From positions 1-8,802 of the forward strand of contig JAFGQF010000285.1 of assembly GCA_016935775.1 (NCBI GenBank): a DNA stretch of 8,802 nt, given 5' to 3'. Shown here one piece after another: positions 1-5,885 of this stretch (its first letter is position 1; each line of letters begins with the position of its first letter). The DNA is from Caldifarciminota bacterium (lineage in GTDB: Bacteria > Hydrothermota > Tepidihabitantia > Tepidihabitantales > Tepidihabitantaceae). The notes below the pieces were generated by a model. The model ran no database searches, was not told the DNA's origin, and saw only the letters and a program-made list of their open reading frames with translations. Position numbers and translations under genes: made by a program.

Positions 1-1390
1 AGTAGAGAGGCAAAACCACGTTGGCCATCGAAACCCGGCCCGCCCCGAGCTTGCCCTGCGCGTACAGCGGGTCGGGCATTGAATCGCAGGCGGCATGCAT
101 CCGGGCCGTGCAGGCTACGTTACTCATCGTCGGCTCGAAGGACTTCATCCAGGCCGCTACCCCGGCCGCCATCGGGCAGGACATCGAGGTGCCGCTCATC
201 GAGCCATAGGAGCCGGAGTAGCGGGTGTAGGTCGCGTAGATGCCGTCGCCGGGCGCGGTGACGTCCACCCAAGTGCCGTAGTTGGAGAACCCGGCTTTCA
301 TGTCGCCGCTGCTTGAGGCCGCGACGTTCTCGACGCCGTCGTAGTTCGCCGGGTAACGGACGAGTTCGCCGCCCTCGTTGCCGGCCGAGCCGTAGAGCAC
401 CGAGCCCGAGCTCCAGGCGGACCCGCAAGCGTCGCGCATCGGCGGGTAGGGCGAATTGCCGCCGAAGCTCATCGAGAAGGCCCAGACGCCGAGCGGCACA
501 CCGTAGTAGATCGACGAGATGGCGGCGCTGAGGTTCACGAACCCGCCGCCGCCGCAGCAGACCGCCACCGAGCGCGAGTTCCAGGTGACGCCCGCCACGC
601 CGGTCGCGTTGTTGGTGACGGCGTTGATGTTGCCCCAGCAGTGGGTGCCGTGGTCGTCGCCGTTCTGCGGCATCGGGTTGGGCGTGCCGTAGACGAAGTT
701 GAAGCCGATGACGTCGTCGGCGTAACCGTTGCCGTCCTGGTCGATGCCGTCGAGGTCGCCGTCCGGGGCGTAGAGGCTGTCGAAGCGACCGTTGCCGTTG
801 ATGTCCTCGGGGTGGTTGATCCAGAGGTTGGCCTCGATGTCGGGGTGCTTCCAGTCGCAGCCGTCGTCAATGACGCAGTTGGCGACGTTGGTGTCGCCCT
901 TGGCCACGCCCCAGGCGTGGGCTGCGCCGATGGTCGGGATGTGCCACTGGCGGTTGAGCTCCGGGTCGTCGGGCAGTTCGTCGAGGGCCATCAGGGCGTT
1001 GGGGCAGGCGTAATCAACCAGCCCGGTCGCCTCGTAGTCGGCCATCACCGGGGCGATGTCCTGGTCAACCCGGAACTGTACCAGGTATTGCAGGTCGCAG
1101 CCGTACGCCCGGGCGATTTCGGACGGTTCGGGATGGCGCATCAGCGGGGCGATTTCGTCCACGCCCCAGCGGATGCTGAGCTCGTCGAGCGCCGGCACGC
1201 CGAAGAAGGCGATGCCGTCGGCTTCGGACAGGCGGACTTGGCCGCGCAGCCCGGGAACGAGCTCGATTATCACCTGGCCGGCCGTGTGGAGCTCGCCGTC
1301 GGTGCCGGTCACGGCCGGGCGGGTCAGGTCAGGCCAGGCCAGTGACACGGCCGCGAGCGCAAGGGCGAGCGTCAGTACTCGCTTGGTCAT
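1..1390 (-). CDS. Secreted subtilisin-like serine protease (S8 family), 3' end missing
   Basis: An extracellular or periplasmic endopeptidase of the subtilase family. The frame is open from the ATG at 1390 to the left edge (463 codons), so the C-terminus is absent. Residues 1 to about 20 form a signal peptide (TKR then a Leu/Ala-rich core). Residues about 30-150 look like a propeptide. The complete triad is visible: Asp175 in VIDDG, His247 in DDHGTH, Ser402 in SGTSMSCP, plus the oxyanion Asn338 in GSAGNEGG. Between Asp and His there is an insert with two Asp/Asn/Gly-rich stretches (196-204 and 217-226) that resemble dockerin or EF-hand calcium loops. This start is supported by AGGAGG six bases upstream and by a near-consensus promoter. 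It appears to be its own transcription unit. A C-terminal sorting or adhesion domain could lie beyond the window. The subtilase assignment is secure from the motifs; the substrate is unknown. Confidence 0.95.
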   Translation of the reverse strand, partial: MTKRVLTLALALAAVSLAWPDLTRPAVTGTDGELHTAGQVIIELVPGLRGQVRLSEADGIAFFGVPALDELSIRWGVDEIAPLMRHPEPSEIARAYGCDLQYLVQFRVDQDIAPVMADYEATGLVDYACPNALMALDELPDDPELNRQWHIPTIGAAHAWGVAKGDTNVANCVIDDGCDWKHPDIEANLWINHPEDINGNGRFDSLYAPDGDLDGIDQDGNGYADDVIGFNFVYGTPNPMPQNGDDHGTHCWGNINAVTNNATGVAGVTWNSRSVAVCCGGGGFVNLSAAISSIYYGVPLGVWAFSMSFGGNSPYPPMRDACGSAWSSGSVLYGSAGNEGGELVRYPANYDGVENVAASSSGDMKAGFSNYGTWVDVTAPGDGIYATYTRYSGSYGSMSGTSMSCPMAAGVAAWMKSFEPTMSNVACTARMHAACDSMPDPLYAQGKLGAGRVSMANVVLPLY

Positions 1391-1396
1391 CGGGTT

Positions 1397-1402
1397 CCTC
1401 CT
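1397..1402 (-). promoter_or_regulatory. Shine-Dalgarno site of the protease gene
   Basis: On the minus strand this reads AGGAGG and ends six bases before the ATG at 1390. It is the strongest ribosome binding site in the window and fixes the protease start. Confidence 0.85.
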
Positions 1403-1432
1403 GAAGGGTATGGGTCTTTCCGTACCTGACCA

Positions 1433-1461
1433 ATCATAGGACAGGGCCGCGCAGGTGTCAA
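1433..1461 (-). promoter_or_regulatory. Sigma70-type promoter of the protease gene
   Basis: On the minus strand: TTGACA (1456-1461), a 17-bp spacer, and TATGAT (1433-1438). This is a perfect -35 and a 5/6 -10. The expected transcription start is near 1426, giving a leader of about 36 nt that contains AGGAGG. The -35 begins one base after the stop codon of the upstream lipoprotein gene, so the protease can be transcribed separately from the envelope genes. The reading is based on consensus only. Confidence 0.8.
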
Positions 1462-1462
1462 A

Positions 1463-2425
1463 CTACCGGCCCGGGATGTTGATGAACACGTCGTTGTCGG
1501 ATTCGTCCCAGATGTCCTGCCGGTCGAACTCTTTATCGAAGCGCTGCTCGAGCCAGCCGGCAATCTCTTCGAGGAATTCATCGGGCAGGCCGCCGTACTT
1601 GACATTGAATTCGTCGTTGGGCGTGCCGAGGACTTCATTCTCCTCGTTGGTGTAGCCGAGTTCGGCCAGGGCTTCAAGCACTTCCGCGCCGATATCGTTG
1701 TCGTCGCAGAAGACGGTTATCTCGAAATGGCGGCGCTCGGGCGGCTCCAGCCGCCAGAACGGCAGGTTGATGAAGATGTCGTCGTCCGAGTAGTCCCAGG
1801 CGTGCTCTGCGTCGAGTTCGACATCCTCCCACAGCTCGCCGGCGGTTTCGACTATCTCGTCGATGAAATCCCCGGGCGCGCCGCCCCACTTGATGTTGAA
1901 ATCGTCGTTGGGACCCGATGTGACGGAGTTCTCTTCGTTGGTGTAGCCCAGCGCCAGCAACCGGGCGAGCAACTCGTCGCCCCGAGCCTCGTCGTCGGTG
2001 AAGATCGTGACTTCGAACTCCTCACGGCCGGGCAGCTCGACTTCGGCGAAGGGCAGGTTGAGGATGACCTCGAAGTCGTTCTGGTCCAGGTCCCGGCTGC
2101 GGCGCAGCCTGACGCCCAGTTCCTGCTCGGCATGCCGGGCGATTTCCTCGACGTAGGCGGCCGGCGCGCCGCCCCAGCGGACGGCGAAGCCCTCCCGGTA
2201 ACCGCTGATGACCTCGTTGTCATCGTTCTCGAAGCCGCGTTCCTCGAGTTCGCCGAGCAGGCGGCCGGCCCGCCAGGCGTCGTTGGTGCCGATGATTACC
2301 GGCACCTCGTCGCGGGCGACCTCGTTGATGATGACGTACTTGGTGACGCAGCCGGCCAGCAGCAGGCCGGTGACGAGCAGGCCGGCGACGAGGGCGGCGG
2401 ACGCGCGCAGGCGGTTCGCTGTCAC
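1463..2425 (-). CDS. Lipoprotein with three tandem copies of a ~97-residue domain, unknown function
   Basis: A 320-residue envelope lipoprotein that I do not recognise as a named family. Residues 1-26 are a lipoprotein signal with lipobox LLAGC and lipidation at Cys26. The residue after Cys is Val, not Asp, so outer-membrane sorting is possible by the E. coli rule. The rest is three repeats, about residues 41-126, 137-223 and 234-318. Each has a beta strand, a helix ending in a GY/GF-N-E/D-E/D-N motif, a (W/Y)GG(A/L)P motif, a second acidic helix, and a closing IN(L/I)P strand. The matching motifs are spaced 96-97 residues apart. The predicted beta-alpha-beta-alpha-beta order recalls the LytR_C or SPOR type of small envelope domain, but this is only inference. 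The start is GTG with GGGAGG four bases upstream (2430-2435). No promoter is evident in the 42-bp gap, so it is probably co-transcribed with the gene before it. The protein is very acidic. Confidence 0.85.
   Translation of the reverse strand: MTANRLRASAALVAGLLVTGLLLAGCVTKYVIINEVARDEVPVIIGTNDAWRAGRLLGELEERGFENDDNEVISGYREGFAVRWGGAPAAYVEEIARHAEQELGVRLRRSRDLDQNDFEVILNLPFAEVELPGREEFEVTIFTDDEARGDELLARLLALGYTNEENSVTSGPNDDFNIKWGGAPGDFIDEIVETAGELWEDVELDAEHAWDYSDDDIFINLPFWRLEPPERRHFEITVFCDDNDIGAEVLEALAELGYTNEENEVLGTPNDEFNVKYGGLPDEFLEEIAGWLEQRFDKEFDRQDIWDESDNDVFINIPGR
1472..2305 (-). repeat. Three in-gene protein repeats (units 2048-2305, 1757-2017, 1472-1726)
   Basis: Internal triplication within the lipoprotein gene, seen at protein level. 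Repeats 2 and 3 share GYTNEEN, PND(D/E)FN and a GG(A/L)P motif. Repeat 1 is more diverged (GFENDDN, RWGGAP). Each repeat ends in a strand with N(L/I)P (prolines at residues 125, 222 and 318). The higher identity of repeats 2 and 3 suggests that they arose from the more recent duplication. Confidence 0.8.
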
Positions 2426-2467
2426 TCTTCCTCCCGGGTTGTTGCGGTTTGTGAAGACAATGACCGG

Positions 2468-3091
2468 TCAGGGGCCGATGCGGTAGTCGGCGAGGACCAG
2501 TTCGTCCGTCCCGCTCACGCGCCGGACCAGGCCGACGCCGGGAGCGAGCCACTCGGTGAAAGCGGTGACGGTCGTGTCCTCGTCCTCGAACAGCTCGGTG
2601 AACTCGAGCCGGTAGCACTGCTCGAAATCGCCGGCCGGGATGCTGACCGGCTCGACGCCGGCGACGCGGCATTCGAGCCGGTGGCGGTAGTGGATGGTGT
2701 CGGAGCCGAGCACGACGACGGTGTCGCGGAACGTCTCGGCCCAGGAGTCACCCTCGACGAACGGCAGCAGGTAGCGCAGGCCGTAGCGGGCCTCGAGCTC
2801 GTACTCCTCGCCGCCGCGGATGAGCGTGCGGTGGTAGAACCGGCGAATCTCGGCGGTGCCCGACCGCTTGAGCCAGAACTCGGGCGCGTAGTCGACCAGC
2901 ACGACGGTGCAGACCTGGCCGCCGACCGAGCTGTCGCCGGTCACCTCGAAATAGCTGGTGTCGGCGCCGGCGAGAAACTTCCACAGGCTGCCGCGGACGA
3001 GCGGGAAGTAGTCCTCGCCCGAGCGGAAGAAGAGCATCCCCGAGCAGCCGAGCCCGAGCAGCAGGGCCAGCGGCAGCAGCCTACGGAACAT
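2468..3091 (-). CDS. Exported or lipid-anchored protein of unknown function
   Basis: A 207-residue protein, not assigned to a named family. It starts with MFRR and a Leu-rich core leading to LGLGC at residues 12-16. This could be a lipobox with an unusual Gly at -3, or simply an uncleaved or Sec signal. The mature part contains DYFPLVRGSLWKF (a 'YFPL..G..W' opening seen in many secreted hypothetical proteins), then a phrase PAGDFEQCYRLEF and near the end WLAPGVGLV. These resemble beta-rich secreted proteins common in FCB-type genomes; this is a memory-based impression. I chose the ATG at 3091 over an in-frame GTG at 3106 because CAGGGG lies about eight bases upstream and the start overlaps the stop of the preceding beta-barrel gene by 11 bp, which fits translational coupling. 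It lies 42 bp ahead of the triple-repeat lipoprotein. Confidence 0.75.
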   Translation of the reverse strand: MFRRLLPLALLLGLGCSGMLFFRSGEDYFPLVRGSLWKFLAGADTSYFEVTGDSSVGGQVCTVVLVDYAPEFWLKRSGTAEIRRFYHRTLIRGGEEYELEARYGLRYLLPFVEGDSWAETFRDTVVVLGSDTIHYRHRLECRVAGVEPVSIPAGDFEQCYRLEFTELFEDEDTTVTAFTEWLAPGVGLVRRVSGTDELVLADYRIGP

Positions 3092-3587
3092 AGGCGACCC
3101 CTGCACGGAGCGAGAGCATCGGGCTGAGCACCACGCCGGTGCCCGTTCCGTTCTCGATGAGGTTGCTGTACCAGAAGCCGACCGACAGGCGGCTCCTACC
3201 CGACGGCTGGACGAAGATCAGGCCCAGCTCGGCGAGCGCGGCGTTGCCCTGCTCGACGCCCGAGCCGAAGGTGCGGCGGCCGAAGGCGTAGCCGGTGTTG
3301 GCCCCCACTTCCAGCCCCCAGCCCGGCTGCCGGACCGGCGACCAGCCGACCCCGGCGCGGGGCAGGTGAAAGGAGAGCCGGTAGGGCGTGGACTGGCGGC
3401 CGGGCAGGCTGGCGTAGCCGTAGCCGAGTTCGAACCGGAACGCGCCGGTGGTCCAGCCGGCGGCCGCGCCGAGCAGGGCGCTCGACCCGTGGTGCCGGTT
3501 CAGGCTGCCGACCGGGTAGACACCGGCGACGGTGCCGCCGAAGTCGAGCCCGGAGCAGAGCAGGGCGGCGAGCAGCAGCGCGTTCAC
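3081..3587 (-). CDS. Small predicted outer-membrane beta-barrel-like protein
   Basis: A 168-residue exported protein with a short hydrophobic N-terminus (residues 3-11) that lacks a clear basic n-region. After it, strands of alternating polar/hydrophobic residues rich in Gly, Tyr and Phe occur about every 15-20 residues (for example 49-58, 69-83, 90-101, 118-126, 132-143, 152-167). This fits an eight-stranded outer-membrane barrel, although the last residue is Pro rather than the usual aromatic. No specific family is recognised. An in-frame TTG at 3593 is an alternative start. I prefer the GTG at 3587 because the promoter just upstream places transcription initiation exactly there, and neither start has a Shine-Dalgarno sequence. 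It begins a three-gene envelope run and overlaps the next gene. Confidence 0.65.
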   Translation of the reverse strand: MNALLLAALLCSGLDFGGTVAGVYPVGSLNRHHGSSALLGAAAGWTTGAFRFELGYGYASLPGRQSTPYRLSFHLPRAGVGWSPVRQPGWGLEVGANTGYAFGRRTFGSGVEQGNAALAELGLIFVQPSGRSRLSVGFWYSNLIENGTGTGVVLSPMLSLRAGVAYVP

Positions 3588-3593
3588 GGTCAA

Positions 3594-3621
3594 ACTGTAA
3601 GGCGCGGGCGGTTGCTGTCAA
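3594..3621 (-). promoter_or_regulatory. Promoter predicting a leaderless mRNA for the beta-barrel gene
   Basis: On the minus strand: TTGACA (3616-3621), a 16-bp spacer, and TACAGT (3594-3599, 4/6 to TATAAT). Counting the last -10 base as -7, position +1 is 3587, the G of the GTG start codon. No Shine-Dalgarno sequence can fit. The promoter sits 8 bp after the nadA stop codon, separating the envelope genes from the DUF488-nadA pair. Confidence 0.65.
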
Positions 3622-3629
3622 GCACGGCG

Positions 3630-4538
3630 TCAGCTCGCGGCCAGCATCCGTTCGATGGCGGCCCGGGCGCGGCCCGCCACCGGTTCCGGCACGGTCACTT
3701 CCTCGACCCGGCTGGCGAGCGCGTCGCGGACCAGTTCGAGGGTGGTGAGCTTCATGTTGCGGCAGACCGCGGTGCGGCGCAGGGGCCAGCAGCGGTTCTC
3801 CGGGAAGTCGAAGCGGATGCGGTCGCACATCCCGACCTCGGTGCCGAGCACGAGCTCGGCGTGCTCGCGGGCGAGCCGGTACATCCCGCCGGTCGAGGCG
3901 ACGTGGTCCGCGGCCTCGAGCACCTCGAGCGGGCATTCCGGGTGGCAGGCAACCGGCACGCCCGGGTGCTCGCGCCGGGCGCGCGCGACGTCCGCGACCG
4001 TGAACAGCGCGTGGACGTAGCAGAACCCTTCCCAGGGGATGATGGCGCGGCCGCTTTCGTGCGCGACCCAGCGGGCGAGGTTGCGGTCGGGCACGAAGAG
4101 CACCGGCCGGTCCGGGGGCAGCGACTCGACAACCCGGACCGCGTTGGCCGAGGTGCAGCAGATGTCGGATTCGGCCTTGACCGCGGCGGTGGTATTGACG
4201 TAGGCGACGGCCGCGACGTCGCCCAGCTCTTCGCGCCGGGCGCGCAAGGCCTCGGCCGATACCATGTCGGCCATCTGGCAACCGGCCGCAGGCGCGGGCA
4301 GGATGACCCGGGCCCGCGGGCTGAGCAGCTTGGCGGTCTCGGCCATAAAGCGAACCCCGCAGAAGACAATCAGCTCCGAGTCGGTCTCGGCCGCTTTGCG
4401 GGCGAGCTCGAGCGAGTCGCCGATGTAGTCGGCAACCGGGAAGATTTCCGCGGGCTGGTAATTGTGGCAGAGGATGACGGCGTGGTGCCGCGTCTTCAGT
4501 TCGGCAATCTCGGCCAGCAGGGCGGCGCGGTCGTTCAT
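3630..4538 (-). CDS. nadA: Quinolinate synthase NadA
   Basis: A cytoplasmic 4Fe-4S enzyme that condenses iminoaspartate with dihydroxyacetone phosphate to give quinolinate in de novo NAD synthesis. At 302 residues it is the usual length. The three cluster cysteines are present with family spacing: Cys87 (GCQMADM), Cys173 (GFCYVH) and Cys259 (CRNMK). Other family signatures are HNYQ near residue 25, GDSLELA near 40, YVNTTAAVKAESDICC (113-128) and HPEC (199-202). The ATG overlaps the stop of the DUF488 gene by ATGA, and no clear Shine-Dalgarno is seen, so coupled translation is likely. The partner genes nadB (or aspartate dehydrogenase) and nadC are not in the window. No frameshift or missing key residue is seen. 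Confidence 0.97.
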   Translation of the reverse strand: MNDRAALLAEIAELKTRHHAVILCHNYQPAEIFPVADYIGDSLELARKAAETDSELIVFCGVRFMAETAKLLSPRARVILPAPAAGCQMADMVSAEALRARREELGDVAAVAYVNTTAAVKAESDICCTSANAVRVVESLPPDRPVLFVPDRNLARWVAHESGRAIIPWEGFCYVHALFTVADVARARREHPGVPVACHPECPLEVLEAADHVASTGGMYRLAREHAELVLGTEVGMCDRIRFDFPENRCWPLRRTAVCRNMKLTTLELVRDALASRVEEVTVPEPVAGRARAAIERMLAAS

Positions 4539-5026
4539 CGGCGATGCGGGCGGCGCGGCCGGCTGCCGGGCCGCTGGGCCGGGCGGCGCGAAGGCGCGGG
4601 CCGGGGCGGCGGCGGGGTCCAGAACACGCCTTCGTCGAGCAGGTGGACCACCTCGATGCCACCGCGCCCGAGCTCGGCGGCGAGGACCCGGCGGCGGCAG
4701 TTCTCCGGGCTGTGCTCGGCGCAGAGCAGGCAGCAGACCCGTTTCTCGACCTTGGACCTGATGATGCCGAGCCAGCGGGTGAACCCGTCGGACTCGCGCC
4801 AGGCGCGCAGGTCGTTGCCGACCGGGGCGCCAAGCTCGTTGCCGATGTAGATGTAGCTCACGTCCTGGGCCGAGCAGAGCTCGGCCAGCCGGTCGCGGTT
4901 GAAGTGCTCGAGCCGGGACTCGGGGACGCGCCTGAGGTCAAAGATCACCTCGATGCCGTACTTGGCGAGCAGTCGGGTGAAGTCGAACGATGCCCGCCCG
5001 GCGGTGCCGAGGGAGAACACCTTCAC
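4535..5026 (-). CDS. DUF488 family protein with a Pro/Arg-rich C-terminal tail
   Basis: A 163-residue protein, probably cytoplasmic, with no signal peptide. The DUF488 signatures are visible: DLRRVPESR at 30-38 with HFN just after, a YIYIGNELG motif at 59-66, and LLCAEHSPENC at 100-110. The usual CHR triplet at the end of that motif is CRR here. The family's biochemical role is not established. From about residue 137 the protein becomes a 27-residue Pro/Arg tail (PPPPRPAPSRR and onward), which is not typical of the family and could bind nucleic acid or simply reflect GC drift. The start is a GTG with no Shine-Dalgarno; a second in-frame GTG is two codons later. It lies directly downstream of the heptamer array and shares an ATGA overlap with nadA. 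Confidence 0.85.
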   Translation of the reverse strand: MKVFSLGTAGRASFDFTRLLAKYGIEVIFDLRRVPESRLEHFNRDRLAELCSAQDVSYIYIGNELGAPVGNDLRAWRESDGFTRWLGIIRSKVEKRVCCLLCAEHSPENCRRRVLAAELGRGGIEVVHLLDEGVFWTPPPPRPAPSRRPAQRPGSRPRRPHRR

Positions 5027-5033
5027 GGCAAAT

Positions 5034-5124
5034 GACCAATGACCAGGTCACAATGACCAATCACCGGAGGACAGTGACGAATCAACGGAGGACAGTGACG
5101 AATGGCGAGTGTCGAATGTCGAAC
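5034..5124. repeat. Degenerate heptamer tandem array (13 units in register)
   Basis: On the plus strand, thirteen consecutive 7-bp units with rough consensus GACGAAT/GACCAAT: gaccaat, gaccagg, tcacaat, gaccaat, caccgga, ggacagt, gacgaat, caacgga, ggacagt, gacgaat, ggcgagt, gtcgaat, gtcgaac. It contains two adjacent 21-bp blocks (5062-5082 and 5083-5103) that differ at one base. The array fills most of the 148-bp gap between scpA and the DUF488 gene. It resembles the STRR-type heptamer repeats known from cyanobacteria in unit size only. It may hold the promoter of the DUF488-nadA pair, but no convincing -35/-10 was found. Confidence 0.85.
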
Positions 5125-5174
5125 CGCGGGCCGGAATGAGTTCACGCGGAATGCTAGTTGGCGGGCCGGGCCAG

Positions 5175-5885
5175 TCAAGCCGGGTCGGGCGCCGGCCCGT
5201 CGGCCAGTTCGAGGATGATGGTTCCGAACTGGTCGTCCTGGCTGACGCGCAGCTCGCCCAGCCGGGTGAGCTCGAGCACGGCGATGAACATCACGATCAG
5301 CTCGGTCAGGCTCGAGCCGCTCACCGCCTCCTCGAACCGGACCCGGCGCCGGGCGCGCAGCAGCCGGCGCAGGTCGTCGAGCTTGTCCTCGAACCGCACC
5401 TTGCGGGGCGCGACCTCGTGCAGCCGCCCGGGCTTGATGTTCTCGAGCACCCGGCGGAAGGCGGCGGTGAGCACCGCCAGGTCCTCGGAATCGGCCACCG
5501 GCGCCGCAGGCACGGCGCCGCCGGGCCGGGGAAAGAGGTCGCGGCGCTCGGTTTCGCGTTCGTGCAGTACCCTGGCGGCGTGCTGGTAGCGCCGGAACTC
5601 GTCGAGGATCTGCTCGAGGGTGACGGTCGTGGTGTCGAGGTCCTCTTCCTTCGGCCGGGGCAGGAGTTGTCTCATCTTGAGCCGGAGCAGGATGCCGGCC
5701 ATCACCAGGAAGTCGGACGCGGTCTCGAGCTGGAGGTTGTGGGCGGCGCGGACGTAGCCGAGGAAGTCGTCGGTCAGCCGGGCGACCGGCACGTCGAGGA
5801 TGTCGAGCTCGTTCTTGCGCACCAGCCAGAGCAGCAGTTCGACCGGTCCCTCGAACAGGTCGAGATTGACCTCGTGCTCGCTCAC
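5175..5885 (-). CDS. scpA: Segregation and condensation protein A (ScpA, kleisin of SMC)
   Basis: The kleisin subunit that bridges the two SMC heads in the SMC-ScpAB condensin and acts on the nucleoid. At 236 residues it is the normal length. The N-terminal SMC-binding part has LDLFEGPVELLLWLVRKNELDI (start near residue 8, key FEGP and RKNE). It is followed by SDFLVMAGILLRLKMRQLLP (58-77), the family's conserved helix. A variable linker spans about 78-135. The C-terminal winged helix is at about 190-228, with VLELTRLGEL and a QFG turn. The start is GTG, overlapping the DUF362 stop as GTGA, with GGAGG four bases upstream. scpB, usually next to scpA, does not follow here; the operon ends and the heptamer array begins. 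I saw no clear terminator hairpin after the stop. Confidence 0.93.
   Translation of the reverse strand: MSEHEVNLDLFEGPVELLLWLVRKNELDILDVPVARLTDDFLGYVRAAHNLQLETASDFLVMAGILLRLKMRQLLPRPKEEDLDTTTVTLEQILDEFRRYQHAARVLHERETERRDLFPRPGGAVPAAPVADSEDLAVLTAAFRRVLENIKPGRLHEVAPRKVRFEDKLDDLRRLLRARRRVRFEEAVSGSSLTELIVMFIAVLELTRLGELRVSQDDQFGTIILELADGPAPDPA

Noticed and set aside
2461..2470. Perfect palindrome TGACCGGTCA at the stop of the exported-protein gene
   Set aside because: It overlaps a stop codon, occurs once and has no associated promoter, so a 10-bp palindrome is not enough to call an operator.
3092..3106. GTG start at 3106 for the exported-protein gene
   Set aside because: No ribosome binding site lies upstream of it, while the ATG at 3091 has CAGGGG at proper distance and gives a better signal peptide.
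1727..3127. Long plus-strand open frame (466 residues) opposite the lipoprotein genes
   Set aside because: It is antisense to two genes with good signal peptides, motifs and start sites. Its sequence is Val/Ala/Asp/Gly-rich without any recognised motif, as expected of a shadow in GC-rich DNA.
3196..4833. Minus-strand open frame of 545 residues through nadA in another frame
   Set aside because: Arg/Pro/Ala-rich shadow; the real frames here are DUF488, nadA and the beta-barrel gene.
3366..4850. Long plus-strand open frame (494 residues) opposite nadA and DUF488
   Set aside because: It overlaps the full conserved nadA gene on the other strand and shows no domain motif; high GC keeps stop codons rare.
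5034..5124. CRISPR array
   Set aside because: The repeat unit is 7 bp with no spacers, so it is a tandem repeat and not a CRISPR.
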